A stretch of DNA of 64,000 nucleotides, taken from positions 5,084,001-5,148,000 of the forward strand of contig NZ_CP109162.1 of the NCBI RefSeq assembly GCF_035920445.1, given 5' to 3'. How positions within the stretch are numbered: position 1 is the stretch's first letter; the number at the start of each line of letters is the position of its first letter. Positions 1 to 7,146 of this stretch are shown here, one piece after another. This stretch comes from Nocardia sp. NBC_01730. Lineage in GTDB: Bacteria; Actinomycetota; Actinomycetes; Mycobacteriales; Mycobacteriaceae. The notes under the pieces were generated by a model. It did no database searches. It was not told the origin of the DNA and saw only the letters and a list, made by a program, of their open reading frames with translations. A program made the translations under genes and the position numbers.

Positions 1-203
1 CCGCCGAGCCCATCACCCCTACCGTCGGGGTCATCGAGGCGGTGGACGCCGAACACTGCGTGCTCCGAACCGGAACCAACTCACTCGACGAACTCGCCAT
101 CTACGTAGCCACCTTCGGCTTTCCGTTCCGCGTCCATGAGCCGCCCGAACTCATCGCACACATCCGCGCACTCACCACCCGCCTCACCGCGGCGGTCGAC
201 TAG
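1..203 (+). CDS. C-terminal end of a WYL-domain (YafY-type) transcriptional regulator, partial
   Basis: Reading frame open from base 3 to a TAG at 201-203, cut at its 5' side by the window edge. The last 66 residues include SLDELAIYVATFGFPFRVHE followed by a short helix (ELIAHIRALTTRL). This matches the C-terminal WCX tail of YafY/WYL-type regulators, which follows the ligand-sensing WYL fold and helps to oligomerise. The DNA-binding N-terminus lies outside the window, so targets cannot be inferred. The family call rests on the tail only. Confidence 0.7.
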   Translation, partial: AEPITPTVGVIEAVDAEHCVLRTGTNSLDELAIYVATFGFPFRVHEPPELIAHIRALTTRLTAAVD

Positions 204-275
204 CCGGAGTTCGCACCTGCACGGCGGGTCGGCCGCGGTATCAGACCACGAACCCAGACCGTTCCTTAAACGGAT

Positions 276-301
276 TTCAGCTATCTTCAGGCTGCCTTCA
301 G
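276..301 (+). promoter_or_regulatory. Three phased TTCAG direct repeats (possible response-regulator site)
   Basis: TTCAG occurs at 276-280, 286-290 and 297-301, spaced 10 and 11 bp and therefore on one face of the helix, about 60-85 bp upstream of a small ORF with a perfect Shine-Dalgarno. Direct repeats near 11 bp are the usual layout for OmpR/PhoB-type response regulators. No specific regulator is identified. Confidence 0.35.
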
Positions 302-362
302 CCACACCCTGCGATGGTGGTGACCAGATTTCGATACAACAACTCCCGCAGGAGGTTTCACC

Positions 363-476
363 ATGGATTCCATTCTTCGCCACACACTCGGAGGCCTGCG
401 CTGGCTGCTCGTCGGCGCCGAATTCGATGCCGACCAGAAAACCGCTGTCCGTAAGGTCGAACAACAGCATCGATAG
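363..476 (+). CDS. Small 37-residue protein of unknown function
   Basis: ATG at 363 is preceded by AGGAGG at 350-355 with 7-nt spacing, the best ribosome binding site in this part of the window; the ORF ends with TAG at 474-476. The protein starts MDSILRHTLGGLRWLLVGAE and ends in a charged segment (DQKTAVRKVEQQHR). It therefore has a short hydrophobic or amphipathic helix followed by a polar tail. It is too short for family recognition. Translation is supported only by the ribosome binding site and the phased repeats upstream; the frame could be a chance ORF. Confidence 0.5.
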   Translation: MDSILRHTLGGLRWLLVGAEFDADQKTAVRKVEQQHR

Positions 477-585
477 AAACCGAGGCATCAGGAGAGATCC
501 GCGACCGTCGGTTCACGCGCTCTCCCTTAGCTCGATCGTCACGTAATCCCGCCACCCGAAGTCAACTGGTTAAGGTTCCGAGAAC

Positions 586-1287
586 ATGTTCCTGCGCAAA
601 ATCGCCACGGTGTCGACGCTTGCCATCGCGGTTACCGGCATCACGGCCGGAAATGTCAGTGCTGCTCCGCAGACCGAGAATGGCATGGTCGGCTACACCG
701 CCACCACATCCGAAGAGAGCGCTGTCATTCAGATCGATTCGGGCTCCATGGACGTCGAGAACGGAATATTCGAAGTCAAAGCAGCCAACGGCACCGTACT
801 CGCCGGCACCCCGCTGGAATTCCGAGTCGATGATTTCGTCTTCCCCATCGCCGCCGATATCAAAGGCCGGACCGCCACCCTCGCACCGCAATTCGACGTC
901 GAGCATGCCGAGTACCGTCCGGTTGCCCTCCCCTTCGAAGATCAGGCTCAGTGGAAGTCGCCGTACGACCGTGAAGTCGCGGCATTCACTCGGCTCAAAG
1001 ACACCATCGCATCGGGGGCAGCGATCGGGACGACTGTCGGCGGCATCGGTGGCGGCATCGTCGGCTGCGTACTCGGCGGCATCGCAGGCGCCACCATCGC
1101 CGCCGCGACCATCGTCGGCATGTTCGGGCCGTTCATCCCGGCCGCTGCCGTCGGCTGCCTTGGTGGTGTCATGGCCGTAGGCGCACTCGGCACCCTCGCT
1201 GGTCAACTCTTCGTTACGGCACCCGTCGCCATCGCCGCCCTCGCCCAATACTTCACCACGATCAACTCCCCGTTCCCGAGTAAATGA
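586..1287 (+). CDS. Exported protein of unknown function with a glycine/alanine-rich hydrophobic C-terminal half
   Basis: The 233-residue protein begins with a classic Sec signal peptide: positive start (MFLRK), hydrophobic core, and an AxA-type site near residues 24-26 (NVSA/AP). Residues about 30-125 form a polar, probably beta-rich domain. Residues about 140-225 are nearly all Gly/Ala/Val/Ile with GxxG and GGxxGG repeats, and look like helical membrane-inserting segments. A weak AAGG lies before the ATG. Proteins with this layout (signal peptide, small folded domain, glycine-zipper-like hydrophobic region) are common in Nocardia and relatives, where their function is not established. A role at the cell envelope is inferred only from the signal peptide and hydrophobic segments. 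Confidence 0.75.
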   Translation: MFLRKIATVSTLAIAVTGITAGNVSAAPQTENGMVGYTATTSEESAVIQIDSGSMDVENGIFEVKAANGTVLAGTPLEFRVDDFVFPIAADIKGRTATLAPQFDVEHAEYRPVALPFEDQAQWKSPYDREVAAFTRLKDTIASGAAIGTTVGGIGGGIVGCVLGGIAGATIAAATIVGMFGPFIPAAAVGCLGGVMAVGALGTLAGQLFVTAPVAIAALAQYFTTINSPFPSK

Positions 1288-1590
1288 ACCGACCTGTGCC
1301 AACGCGCTCTGATCGCTTCTCCGGGCGTCCCCAACTGGTCCCCACACTGCCAGGCGTGGGCACGGTCGACGATCAGGGGCAGATCGGATGCCGTTCCCGA
1401 TGGAGCTGTGGGGATACCGATTTGCGACTGTCGTCAGCGTTGTCATCGGACTAGCGTGGGACCTGCGGCCGATAATGGGTTGGGGACAGGACTCCCGTAC
1501 GTCGGCACTGTCGATCTCCAACCTGCCCCGGTCTCCTTCAGGCAGATCGGGGATGGCGAACACGTTCGCTGTCGCTAGAAAGGAGCTGCC
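1288..1590. other. Intergenic region, no gene seen
   Basis: About 300 bases between two exported-protein genes. Short frames here have no ribosome binding site or recognisable protein. The only functional sequence noticed is AAGGAG at about 1579-1585, serving the next gene. Confidence 0.6.
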
Positions 1591-1887
1591 GTGTTCATGG
1601 CAACCACATGCACTACTTCGCGTCGGACATTGGCCCGCGCAGCTGTCGCTGGCGCAATTGCTGCTGTGTCCCTGACAATATCGACGATTCCGGCCTCGGC
1701 CGATCCGGCGACGTCCGTCGCGGTCGGCACCGAAATCAGGCATGACCGTTGGGACGACCGTCCTGGCTTCCAGGGCAACGGCCCCGGCAAAGATTGGTGG
1801 GGGGATCACGACCGCGGTCGCGGCAATGATCCATTGTGGCGTCTGTTCCACAATCTCATACCGGGTGGCGTGTTCGGCAGCAGCTGA
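1591..1887 (+). CDS. Small exported Trp/Asp/Gly-rich protein of unknown function
   Basis: A 98-residue protein starting at GTG 1591 (5 nt after AAGGAG at 1579-1585) or ATG 1597. It has a long basic N-terminus, a hydrophobic Ala-rich core and a likely AxA cleavage site (IPASADPAT, near residue 37). The mature part, about 60 residues, is polar and rich in Trp, Asp, Gly and Arg (DRWDDRPGFQ, KDWWGDHDRGRG) with a hydrophobic end (LFHNLIPGGVF). The composition suggests a small secreted or surface peptide; no family is recognised. A stem-loop terminator follows 16 bases after the stop. Confidence 0.65.
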   Translation: MFMATTCTTSRRTLARAAVAGAIAAVSLTISTIPASADPATSVAVGTEIRHDRWDDRPGFQGNGPGKDWWGDHDRGRGNDPLWRLFHNLIPGGVFGSS

Positions 1888-1902
1888 TCGAGGTCACACA
1901 GC

Positions 1903-1940
1903 ACATCCGTCCGTCCGACCGTCTCGTGTCGGGCGGATGT
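1903..1940 (+). terminator. Stem-loop terminator
   Basis: ACATCCG at 1903-1909 pairs with CGGATGT at 1934-1940, with further CCGAC/GTCGG pairing inside, followed by a short T-run (CGTTTCT). It sits just after the stop of the small exported protein gene. Confidence 0.6.
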
Positions 1941-2172
1941 CGTTTCTGCGCCAGAAGATCAGTCGACACCTGCGACCTCTGGGTTATGAGGTGAACAACC
2001 GCTGTCTACCGGCTTTCCAGCCGTTATCGGCTACCGCTCGGGCTGCTGAATCGAGCGCGTCGGCATGCGCATAGGCCCCGGCGACGCCGCCATGCCTGAG
2101 TGGAGTTCGGCACTCTGGGCAGGCGTGGCCCTCAGGGCAGGCCTGCCGTCCGGGCGTCGATGCGTCCGCGAT

Positions 2173-2838
2173 TCATTCGCCGAGCAGCAGTGCAGCGACC
2201 GCATCCGGCGCCTCATGCATTGCATCGTGGCCGGTGGGGAGGTCGTGGACGTGCCACTCGGGATCAGGTTCAAGTCGGGTGCGCAGCTCAGCGAAAGGTG
2301 TGCCGTCCCATCCGGAGCAGTAGATGAACTCGCGCCGAGGGACCTGGGACAGGGCGCCAGTGAGTCGGATCGCTTGTAGGAACGACGCAAGGGGATGGGG
2401 ACGGGTACGGGGATCGAGGTGATCGGGCGGGTTGACGGCGTAGCCGTTGGCCGCAGCACCGGTGGCGAACCTCTGTCGATAGCGCTCGGTCGTTGAAGAC
2501 CAGCACGACTCGCCGTCGCGCGGGACGTAGGCATCGAGATGAACCAGTCGTGAGACCCGGCCGCGGGCACTATCGGCGGCAGCCGCGATCACCATCCCGC
2601 CGTAGCTGTGGCCGACCAGCGTCGCGCTGGTGATATGAGCGCGATCGAGGAGCTGCAACACATCGTCAGCGTGGGTGTCGAGGTTGGCGGTCGCAACTGT
2701 CGCGTTGTCGTCGTCTGGCCGCAGACCGGTCAAGGTCAGGGCATGAACGGTGTGACCGGCGCACTCCAGAAGCGGAACCACCGCCTCGAACGACCAGGCG
2801 CCGTGCCAACCGCCGGGCACGAGAACGAACGTCGCCAT
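2173..2838 (-). CDS. Alpha/beta-fold hydrolase (esterase family)
   Basis: A 221-residue protein starting at ATG 2836-2838, preceded by AAGGAAG. Longer upstream extensions lack family similarity. It opens with the strand plus oxyanion motif FVLVPGGWHGAWSF, has the nucleophile elbow GHSYGG near residue 90, and a C-terminal catalytic His in PTGHDAMHEAPD. Length and order fit compact single-domain hydrolases of the methylesterase/salicylate-esterase group, which act in the cytoplasm on small esters or amides. The substrate is unknown. It is transcribed divergently from the AraC regulator at 2953 with 114 bases between, which suggests that regulator controls it. Confidence 0.85.
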   Translation of the reverse strand: MATFVLVPGGWHGAWSFEAVVPLLECAGHTVHALTLTGLRPDDDNATVATANLDTHADDVLQLLDRAHITSATLVGHSYGGMVIAAAADSARGRVSRLVHLDAYVPRDGESCWSSTTERYRQRFATGAAANGYAVNPPDHLDPRTRPHPLASFLQAIRLTGALSQVPRREFIYCSGWDGTPFAELRTRLEPDPEWHVHDLPTGHDAMHEAPDAVAALLLGE

Positions 2839-2952
2839 GCGCTTGCTTCCTTTCGAACCGAGGTTTCCAGCTCTGCGTGAATCGAAGACCACTCCGCTCG
2901 AATCAATGTCACCTGGCCCGGATGTGGCTGGCAACCGGTAGGATGCCACCTG

Positions 2953-3795
2953 ATGCCTGTTCGCCGCCAATCTCGCCAGACCGGTGCTACATCACACATG
3001 TGGGCGTCCGGCGGGCGACACCTCTGGCCATCCGGGGAAACAAGTCCACTGCAGTCGCACGCACGAGGACACTTGGTGTACGCCGCGAGCGGCGTCCTGG
3101 CAGTTCACACCGGGCGCGGAACTTCAATCGCTCCCGCCGACCGCATCGCGTGGACTCCCTCTGGATTCACGCACTACCACCGAGCCCACGGCGACACCGA
3201 CATGCGCATCGTCTTTCTCCCTCCGTCCCTCGCTCGGCTGGTACCGGACCATCCCGCGGTGTTTCTGGCTTCCGACCTCGCCCGCGAGGTCCTCCTCGCC
3301 CTGACCGGCCCCCGTAACTACGACGACACCGCACCTGACTACAGCCGCTCCGCTCGCTCTCGCCTCCTTCGAGTCCTCGTCGACGAACTCCACGAAGCAC
3401 ACGAACAGCCACTGCAACTGCCCGAACCACAAGACGACCGACTGCAAGCGATTGCTCGGATGCTGTACGAGAACCCCGCAGACAGCACCTCACTGGCCGA
3501 ACTCGGGAAAAGAATCGGAGCCAGCACCCGCACACTCAGCCGACTGTTCCGCAACGAACTCGGCATGACCTTCTATGAGTGGCGCACGCAGCTACGCATC
3601 TACCACGCGCTCGTCCTTCTCGCCGATGGCCGCGACACCACCCAGACCGCCTACGCCTGCGGATGGGCCAACCCCAGCAGCTTCATCGCAGCGTTCACCA
3701 ACATCCTCGGAACGACCCCGGGCCGCTACCGAACCAAGTCGCCAGACCACCGCCCGCGTGTCTCAACTCCCGACGATGGTCAAGTCCTCGGGTGA
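2953..3795 (+). CDS. AraC-family transcriptional regulator with N-terminal cupin
   Basis: A 280-residue protein. The N-terminal half is a cupin-like sensor domain (HLVYAASGVLAVHTGRG and TPSGFTHYHRAHGD). The C-terminal third carries the paired helix-turn-helix of AraC proteins: SLAELGKRIGASTRTLSRLF near residue 190 and the signature ACGWANPSSFIAAF..LGTTPGRYR near 240-260. This arrangement is typical of AraC regulators that control a neighbouring enzyme gene in response to a small ligand. It is divergent from the alpha/beta hydrolase at 2173-2838, its most likely target. The start could be ATG 2953 or an internal ATG at 2998; the cupin begins after residue 30 either way. Confidence 0.88.
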   Translation: MPVRRQSRQTGATSHMWASGGRHLWPSGETSPLQSHARGHLVYAASGVLAVHTGRGTSIAPADRIAWTPSGFTHYHRAHGDTDMRIVFLPPSLARLVPDHPAVFLASDLAREVLLALTGPRNYDDTAPDYSRSARSRLLRVLVDELHEAHEQPLQLPEPQDDRLQAIARMLYENPADSTSLAELGKRIGASTRTLSRLFRNELGMTFYEWRTQLRIYHALVLLADGRDTTQTAYACGWANPSSFIAAFTNILGTTPGRYRTKSPDHRPRVSTPDDGQVLG

Positions 3796-3917
3796 TTCCG
3801 ACACTCGCACGGTGCACTCACGATGCAGCTCCGCCTGCACGGTTTTCGGCCAGATCGACCGATTCCATCGTCGGGAAGAGACGCAGCGCTGCTGCTTCGG
3901 CATGATCCAATCCCTGA

Positions 3918-4076
3918 GCGGTCCAAGGGTCCCGTATCCGCTTCTGCGCCGCCGACGACTGCTGCCTGCTGTTCGTCGACGCCTCACGTCCGGACCGTCG
4001 ACGCTGGTGCTCGATGGACCGGTGCGGCAACCTCGGCAAGGTCCGTCGCTACCGCGGTCAGGACCGAAGTGAGTGA
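3918..4076 (+). pseudogene. Remnant of a CGNR zinc-finger regulator gene (C-terminal domain only)
   Basis: One frame from a TGA at 3915-3917 to the TGA at 4074-4076 encodes CAADDCCLLFVDASRPDRRR followed by WCSMDRCGNLGKVRRYR. This is the complete C-terminal zinc finger of CGNR-family proteins: Cys pair, WCS, then CGNxxKVR. The N-terminal domain is missing from this frame. A second frame just upstream (from about 3880) reads DAALLLRHDPIPERS, resembling the linker before the finger, so a frameshift near 3930 is likely. No start codon or ribosome binding site is seen. It lies just upstream of the NmrA-like gene. Confidence 0.65.
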
Positions 4077-4168
4077 TCCACGCCACCCCTGTCACAGTCC
4101 GCGCCCCTGCGTCGTCGCCCTAGTGAGGCGATGGGAACCACCCATCGGAGCCGAGATCGGAGACAGTG

Positions 4169-4936
4169 ATGGCCACGAAGATTCTGGTCACCGGCGGCAC
4201 CGGCACCCTTGGCCGCCAGGTCGTTCCCCTGCTGCGGAACACCGGTGCCGACGTCCGCGTGCTCAGCCGCAGCGCCCGCGAACCGGTCGACGGTGTCGAG
4301 TTCGTAGCTGGAGATCTGCTGCACGACAAGGGAATCGATGCCGCCGTTGCGGGCGTCGACACCATCTCGCACCTGGCGGGCGACGCCAAGAGCGACGAGG
4401 TGGTCACCGAAAACCTGATGCGCGCCGCGGCCGCCGCAGGAGTCGGGCACGTCGTGTACATCTCGGTGACCGCCGCCGAACTGCTTCCGCTGACCTACTT
4501 CCGAGCGAAGTTCGCCGCCGAGCAGGTGGTCACCGAATCGGGCGTCCCGTGGACCACGTTGCGCGCAGCGCAGTTCCACGACTTCGTGCCGAATCTGGTG
4601 GACGCGATGCTGAAGTCGCCGGTGCTGCCGATCCTGGGCGGCGTGCGCGTCCAGCCGGTCGACGCACGAGAGGTGGCGGCCCGGCTGGTGGAATTGGTGC
4701 TCGGCGCGCCCGCCGGACGGGTGCCAGACCTGGTCGGGCCGACCGTGATCGGCATGCGCGAGCTGGTCCGGGACTACCTGAAGGCGCTCGGCAAGCGCCG
4801 CGCGCTGCTGACGGTCCGGGTACCTGGCAAGGCGGGCCGGGTCTACCGCGCGGGCGGGAACCTGGTGCTCGACGGCGCCGATGTCGGCAAGCTGCCCTGG
4901 GAGGACTACCTGGCCGAGCGCGTCGGTCGGCCATAA
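4169..4936 (+). CDS. NAD(P)-binding, NmrA-like SDR-family oxidoreductase
   Basis: A 255-residue protein with an N-terminal Rossmann motif (ILVTGGTGTLGRQV), an acidic/Arg strand end (VRVLSRSAREP) and a later VVYISVTAAELL segment. The TYFRAKFAAEQV stretch replaces the canonical YxxxK with a Tyr-Phe-x-x-Lys arrangement seen in atypical NmrA/TMR-like SDRs. Length is normal for the group. ATG 4169 is preferred over the overlapping GTG at 4166. Such proteins act in the cytoplasm as quinone or ketone reductases or as redox-sensing repressor partners; the substrate cannot be told. It follows the CGNR remnant and may once have been its partner. Confidence 0.82.
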   Translation: MATKILVTGGTGTLGRQVVPLLRNTGADVRVLSRSAREPVDGVEFVAGDLLHDKGIDAAVAGVDTISHLAGDAKSDEVVTENLMRAAAAAGVGHVVYISVTAAELLPLTYFRAKFAAEQVVTESGVPWTTLRAAQFHDFVPNLVDAMLKSPVLPILGGVRVQPVDAREVAARLVELVLGAPAGRVPDLVGPTVIGMRELVRDYLKALGKRRALLTVRVPGKAGRVYRAGGNLVLDGADVGKLPWEDYLAERVGRP

Positions 4937-5240
4937 TCCCCGGCCCGTTCGAAAGTCGGTGCGTCTATCCCCAAGCACTGCAACCGGATTGTGCGCACCG
5001 CCATGTGGTGACCGACCGGATTGTTTCCGTGCTCACTGTGATTCGCTCGACGAAACAGCCGAAGACTGGACATACCTCTGTAGTATCTGCAGGACGCCGC
5101 ACGCTTCGAGCTCGAATTACTCGACGCGAGCGGCTACGCACAGATTCGGAAAAACGATGTGATGGATTGTGGCATGGCTGCGCATTTCCCGTTGAAGATA
5201 CCCACGACCACTACGGCATCGTTGTGAACGAGGCTTAGCC
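4937..5240. other. Intergenic leader of the isopentenyltransferase gene
   Basis: About 300 bases with lower GC than the flanks. No gene with a ribosome binding site was found; a 21-codon ATG frame at 5162 has none. The promoter of the downstream gene should lie here, but no convincing -35/-10 pair was identified. Confidence 0.5.
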
Positions 5241-6068
5241 GTGTCTTTCAGAACAGCTGCGCCCGGAACACATGTCCACCTCATCATCGGCGCTACCGGG
5301 GTCGGTAAGAGCGCACGTGCCGCCAGTCAGGCGCACACCTCGCGGGCACCGATCGTCGTCGCCGATCGGATCCAATGCTTCGCCGACCTCGCCACCACCA
5401 GCGCGCGCGGTGCGATCGATCTCGATGGTCAGCCGCGACGGCACTTCCTCGATGAGCGAACCATCGATCAAGGCGACTTTCCGACCATCGACGCCCACCA
5501 CGCCCTACGTCGCACCTTGGCCGCCCTCTCCCGAGAAAACCGCTCTATCATCGTGGAAGGCGGGTCGATCTCCCTACTCACCGCGTTCTTCGACAGCATC
5601 GACGCCTTGCCGTTCCGGTTCACGGCCGAGCTGTTGCCGACTCCCGACCCGGTTACCTACACAGAACGACTCCTATCCAGAGCACACCGCATGCTCGCCC
5701 CACCACATCCCGAGCCAGGAATGCTGCACGAGCTGTCGGTCGCGTGGCGCCACACCGAACAACGCGAATTTGTCACGTCCATCGTCGGATTCGGCAGCCT
5801 GATTCGCTGGTGCCTCCACCGCGACGTCCACCCCGACACGCTCCTCGACCTCCCCGTCGACTCGGCCGAGATCGCCGATCTCGCAGCTGCGGTCGCCCGC
5901 GAGCACGCTCACTACGGGACACAACAGCAGCGCAGCTTCGACGTAATACTCGCTCGCACACCAGCGCTGACATTCCGGGACAACATGCTTCCATCAGAGC
6001 AGGCCGCCGGCCCGGCATCGGCCGGACGGCGAGCCGAGGTTCAGGGGACGGCTGTGAACAGTTCGTAG
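5241..6068 (+). CDS. ipt: Adenylate isopentenyltransferase of the bacterial cytokinin type
   Basis: A 275-residue protein starting at GTG 5241 with GAGG 8 bases upstream. It has a P-loop, LIIGATGVGKSARAA, near residue 15; VVADRIQCFADLATTSAR, matching the Asp-Arg-x-Gln-Cys stretch of Tmr/Ipt/FasD; HFLDER; and SIIVEGGSISLL, the conserved Glu-Gly-Gly-Ser-Ile-Ser-Leu-Leu of plant-pathogen cytokinin synthases. This family transfers a dimethylallyl group from DMAPP to N6 of AMP. It lacks the extra domains of tRNA dimethylallyltransferase MiaA. The usual catalytic core ends near residue 240; the last residues (ending TAVNSS) run antisense over the VOC remnant and may be non-native. No LOG-type phosphoribohydrolase or cytochrome P450 partner is nearby. 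Confidence 0.82.
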   Translation: MSFRTAAPGTHVHLIIGATGVGKSARAASQAHTSRAPIVVADRIQCFADLATTSARGAIDLDGQPRRHFLDERTIDQGDFPTIDAHHALRRTLAALSRENRSIIVEGGSISLLTAFFDSIDALPFRFTAELLPTPDPVTYTERLLSRAHRMLAPPHPEPGMLHELSVAWRHTEQREFVTSIVGFGSLIRWCLHRDVHPDTLLDLPVDSAEIADLAAAVAREHAHYGTQQQRSFDVILARTPALTFRDNMLPSEQAAGPASAGRRAEVQGTAVNSS

Positions 6069-6238
6069 CTGTGGCCATTGGGATCTCGAACGTAATCTCC
6101 CCGCCCTCCGGCGAGGAGATTGATCTCCCGGTCCCAGCCGTTCTCCGGACCCGAGCCGTGGTCCACGGCCGGCCACTTCGACAACCGGTGCAGCACCTCG
6201 TCGAACGTGTCGTCATCGACGAGGAAGGCATAATGCCT
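6041..6238 (-). pseudogene. 3' half of a VOC (glyoxalase/bleomycin-resistance fold) gene
   Basis: The 65 codons before the TGA at 6041-6043 encode RHYAFLVDDDTFDEVLHRL, a central REINLLAGGRGDYV and the ending RDPNGHSYELFTAVP. This is the C-terminal beta-alpha-beta-beta-beta unit of a VOC protein, with the terminal metal-ligand Glu in Gly-His-x-x-Glu. The N-terminal unit is absent: reading upstream runs directly into the antisense of a MarR fragment at 6239. No start or ribosome binding site remains. It converges with and overlaps the end of ipt by 28 bases. Confidence 0.7.
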
Positions 6239-6239
6239 C

Positions 6240-6392
6240 CTACGGCTCACCGACAGCGGACAGCACCTGCTCACCGCATCCCAAGACTGGCAGCGGCAGT
6301 GCTTCGAGCGGCTCACCGCCTCCTGGCCCGAGCACGACCGTCGCCAATTCGCCGTCTACCTGCAACGCCTTGCCGATGAGACAACCACGTAA
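6240..6392 (+). pseudogene. 3' end of a MarR-family regulator gene
   Basis: Frame ending TAA at 6390-6392 encodes RLTDSGQHLLTASQDWQRQC then FERLTASWPEHDRRQFAVYL and a final helix. This is the wing end and dimerisation helices of a MarR protein. The recognition helix and N-terminus are missing; a TAA lies in frame at 6231-6233. It abuts the VOC remnant back to back, so the two were almost certainly a divergent regulator/enzyme pair that lost both 5' halves and the promoter region in one deletion. Confidence 0.65.
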
Positions 6393-6463
6393 ACAGAAGC
6401 CCCGTCCCGAAATCCATTGGGAGACATGACCCAGCAGATCAGAGCGCCTTCCGCCAGTGTCGG

Positions 6464-7075
6464 TCAGAGCTTCAGGCCGCGTAGCACGATCTGAACGCCA
6501 TTCCGGAATTCGTCGTCGACCGACATGTTCTTGGCTTGGTCGGCCGTCTGCGCCAGATGCGGATAGTCCTCGGGGGACAATTTCGCCATCGCGACCGTAC
6601 CCCGACCTGACAGCGGCGCGTAGTGCATGTTCTGGAGAAAGCCGATCAGGAAGGCGATCAGCGTACGCTGGGCGATCACTCGTGCGCGTCCGGTGAAACC
6701 GCCTTCGGTGAGCACGGCGAGCATGGCCTCCATCACGCGCAGTGATTCGACCGAGGACTGTCGATGCCGCAGCACCAGCGGCACAGCGGCCGGATGGGCC
6801 GAAAACCCGGCGCGGATGTGTTCGAGCAGTAGCGTCGCGCCCGCCTTCCAGTCGATCCCGACGGGCCGCGTCGTGTCGATCGAGGCGAACATCTGGTCCA
6901 CGATCAGCACCTCGAGTTCGTCACGGTCGCGGACGTACCGGTACAGCGCCATGGTGGCCACGCCGAGTTCCTTGGCCACCGCGCGCATGGTGAGCCCGGA
7001 AAGACCGTCGCGATCGAGCACGGCGAGAGCCGCCGAGGTCAGATCGGCGGTGGTCAGCGAGCGAGGACGGGGCAC
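6464..7075 (-). CDS. TetR-family transcriptional repressor
   Basis: A 203-residue protein from GTG 7073-7075; the longer reading adds 18 residues that do not belong to the fold. The N-terminal domain has SLTTADLTSAALAVLD, then the HTH (LTMRAVAKELGVATMALYRY) and the conserved DRDELEVLIVDQMF. The C-terminal helical domain (FLIGFLQNMHYAPLSGRG) is the ligand and dimer domain. It is divergent from the redox operon at 7147. Two palindromes in the 71-base gap (7086-7100 and 7116-7130) are likely operators for both directions. The effector is unknown. Confidence 0.88.
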   Translation of the reverse strand: MPRPRSLTTADLTSAALAVLDRDGLSGLTMRAVAKELGVATMALYRYVRDRDELEVLIVDQMFASIDTTRPVGIDWKAGATLLLEHIRAGFSAHPAAVPLVLRHRQSSVESLRVMEAMLAVLTEGGFTGRARVIAQRTLIAFLIGFLQNMHYAPLSGRGTVAMAKLSPEDYPHLAQTADQAKNMSVDDEFRNGVQIVLRGLKL

Positions 7076-7085
7076 GGGTTGACAG

Positions 7086-7100
7086 CGTACAAGGTACGCG
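7086..7100. promoter_or_regulatory. Operator 1, GCGTAC-AAG-GTACGC
   Basis: A perfect 6-3-6 inverted repeat in the gap between the divergent TetR gene and the redox operon. It lies just upstream of the TetR start codon, as expected for autorepression. Confidence 0.65.
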
Positions 7101-7115
7101 CATACTGATTGTAGG

Positions 7116-7130
7116 CGTACGACGTACACC
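7116..7130. promoter_or_regulatory. Operator 2, GCGTAC-GAC-GTACAC
   Basis: A near-perfect copy of operator 1 (one mismatch in the arms), centred exactly 30 bp from it, about three helical turns, and 17 bases before the operon's ATG. Two sites on the same face suggest cooperative binding of two TetR dimers. Confidence 0.65.
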
Positions 7131-7146
7131 TACGAGAGGAGTACCC

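Noticed and set aside
5241..6068. The isopentenyltransferase as tRNA modification enzyme MiaA
   Set aside because: The motifs (DRIQCF, EGGSISLL) and short length fit the Ipt/Tmr/FasD type, not MiaA.
6041..6316. A complete 91-residue protein covering the VOC fragment from an ATG near 6316
   Set aside because: Its first 25 residues are the antisense of the MarR fragment; only the last 65 residues are VOC sequence, so it is a remnant.
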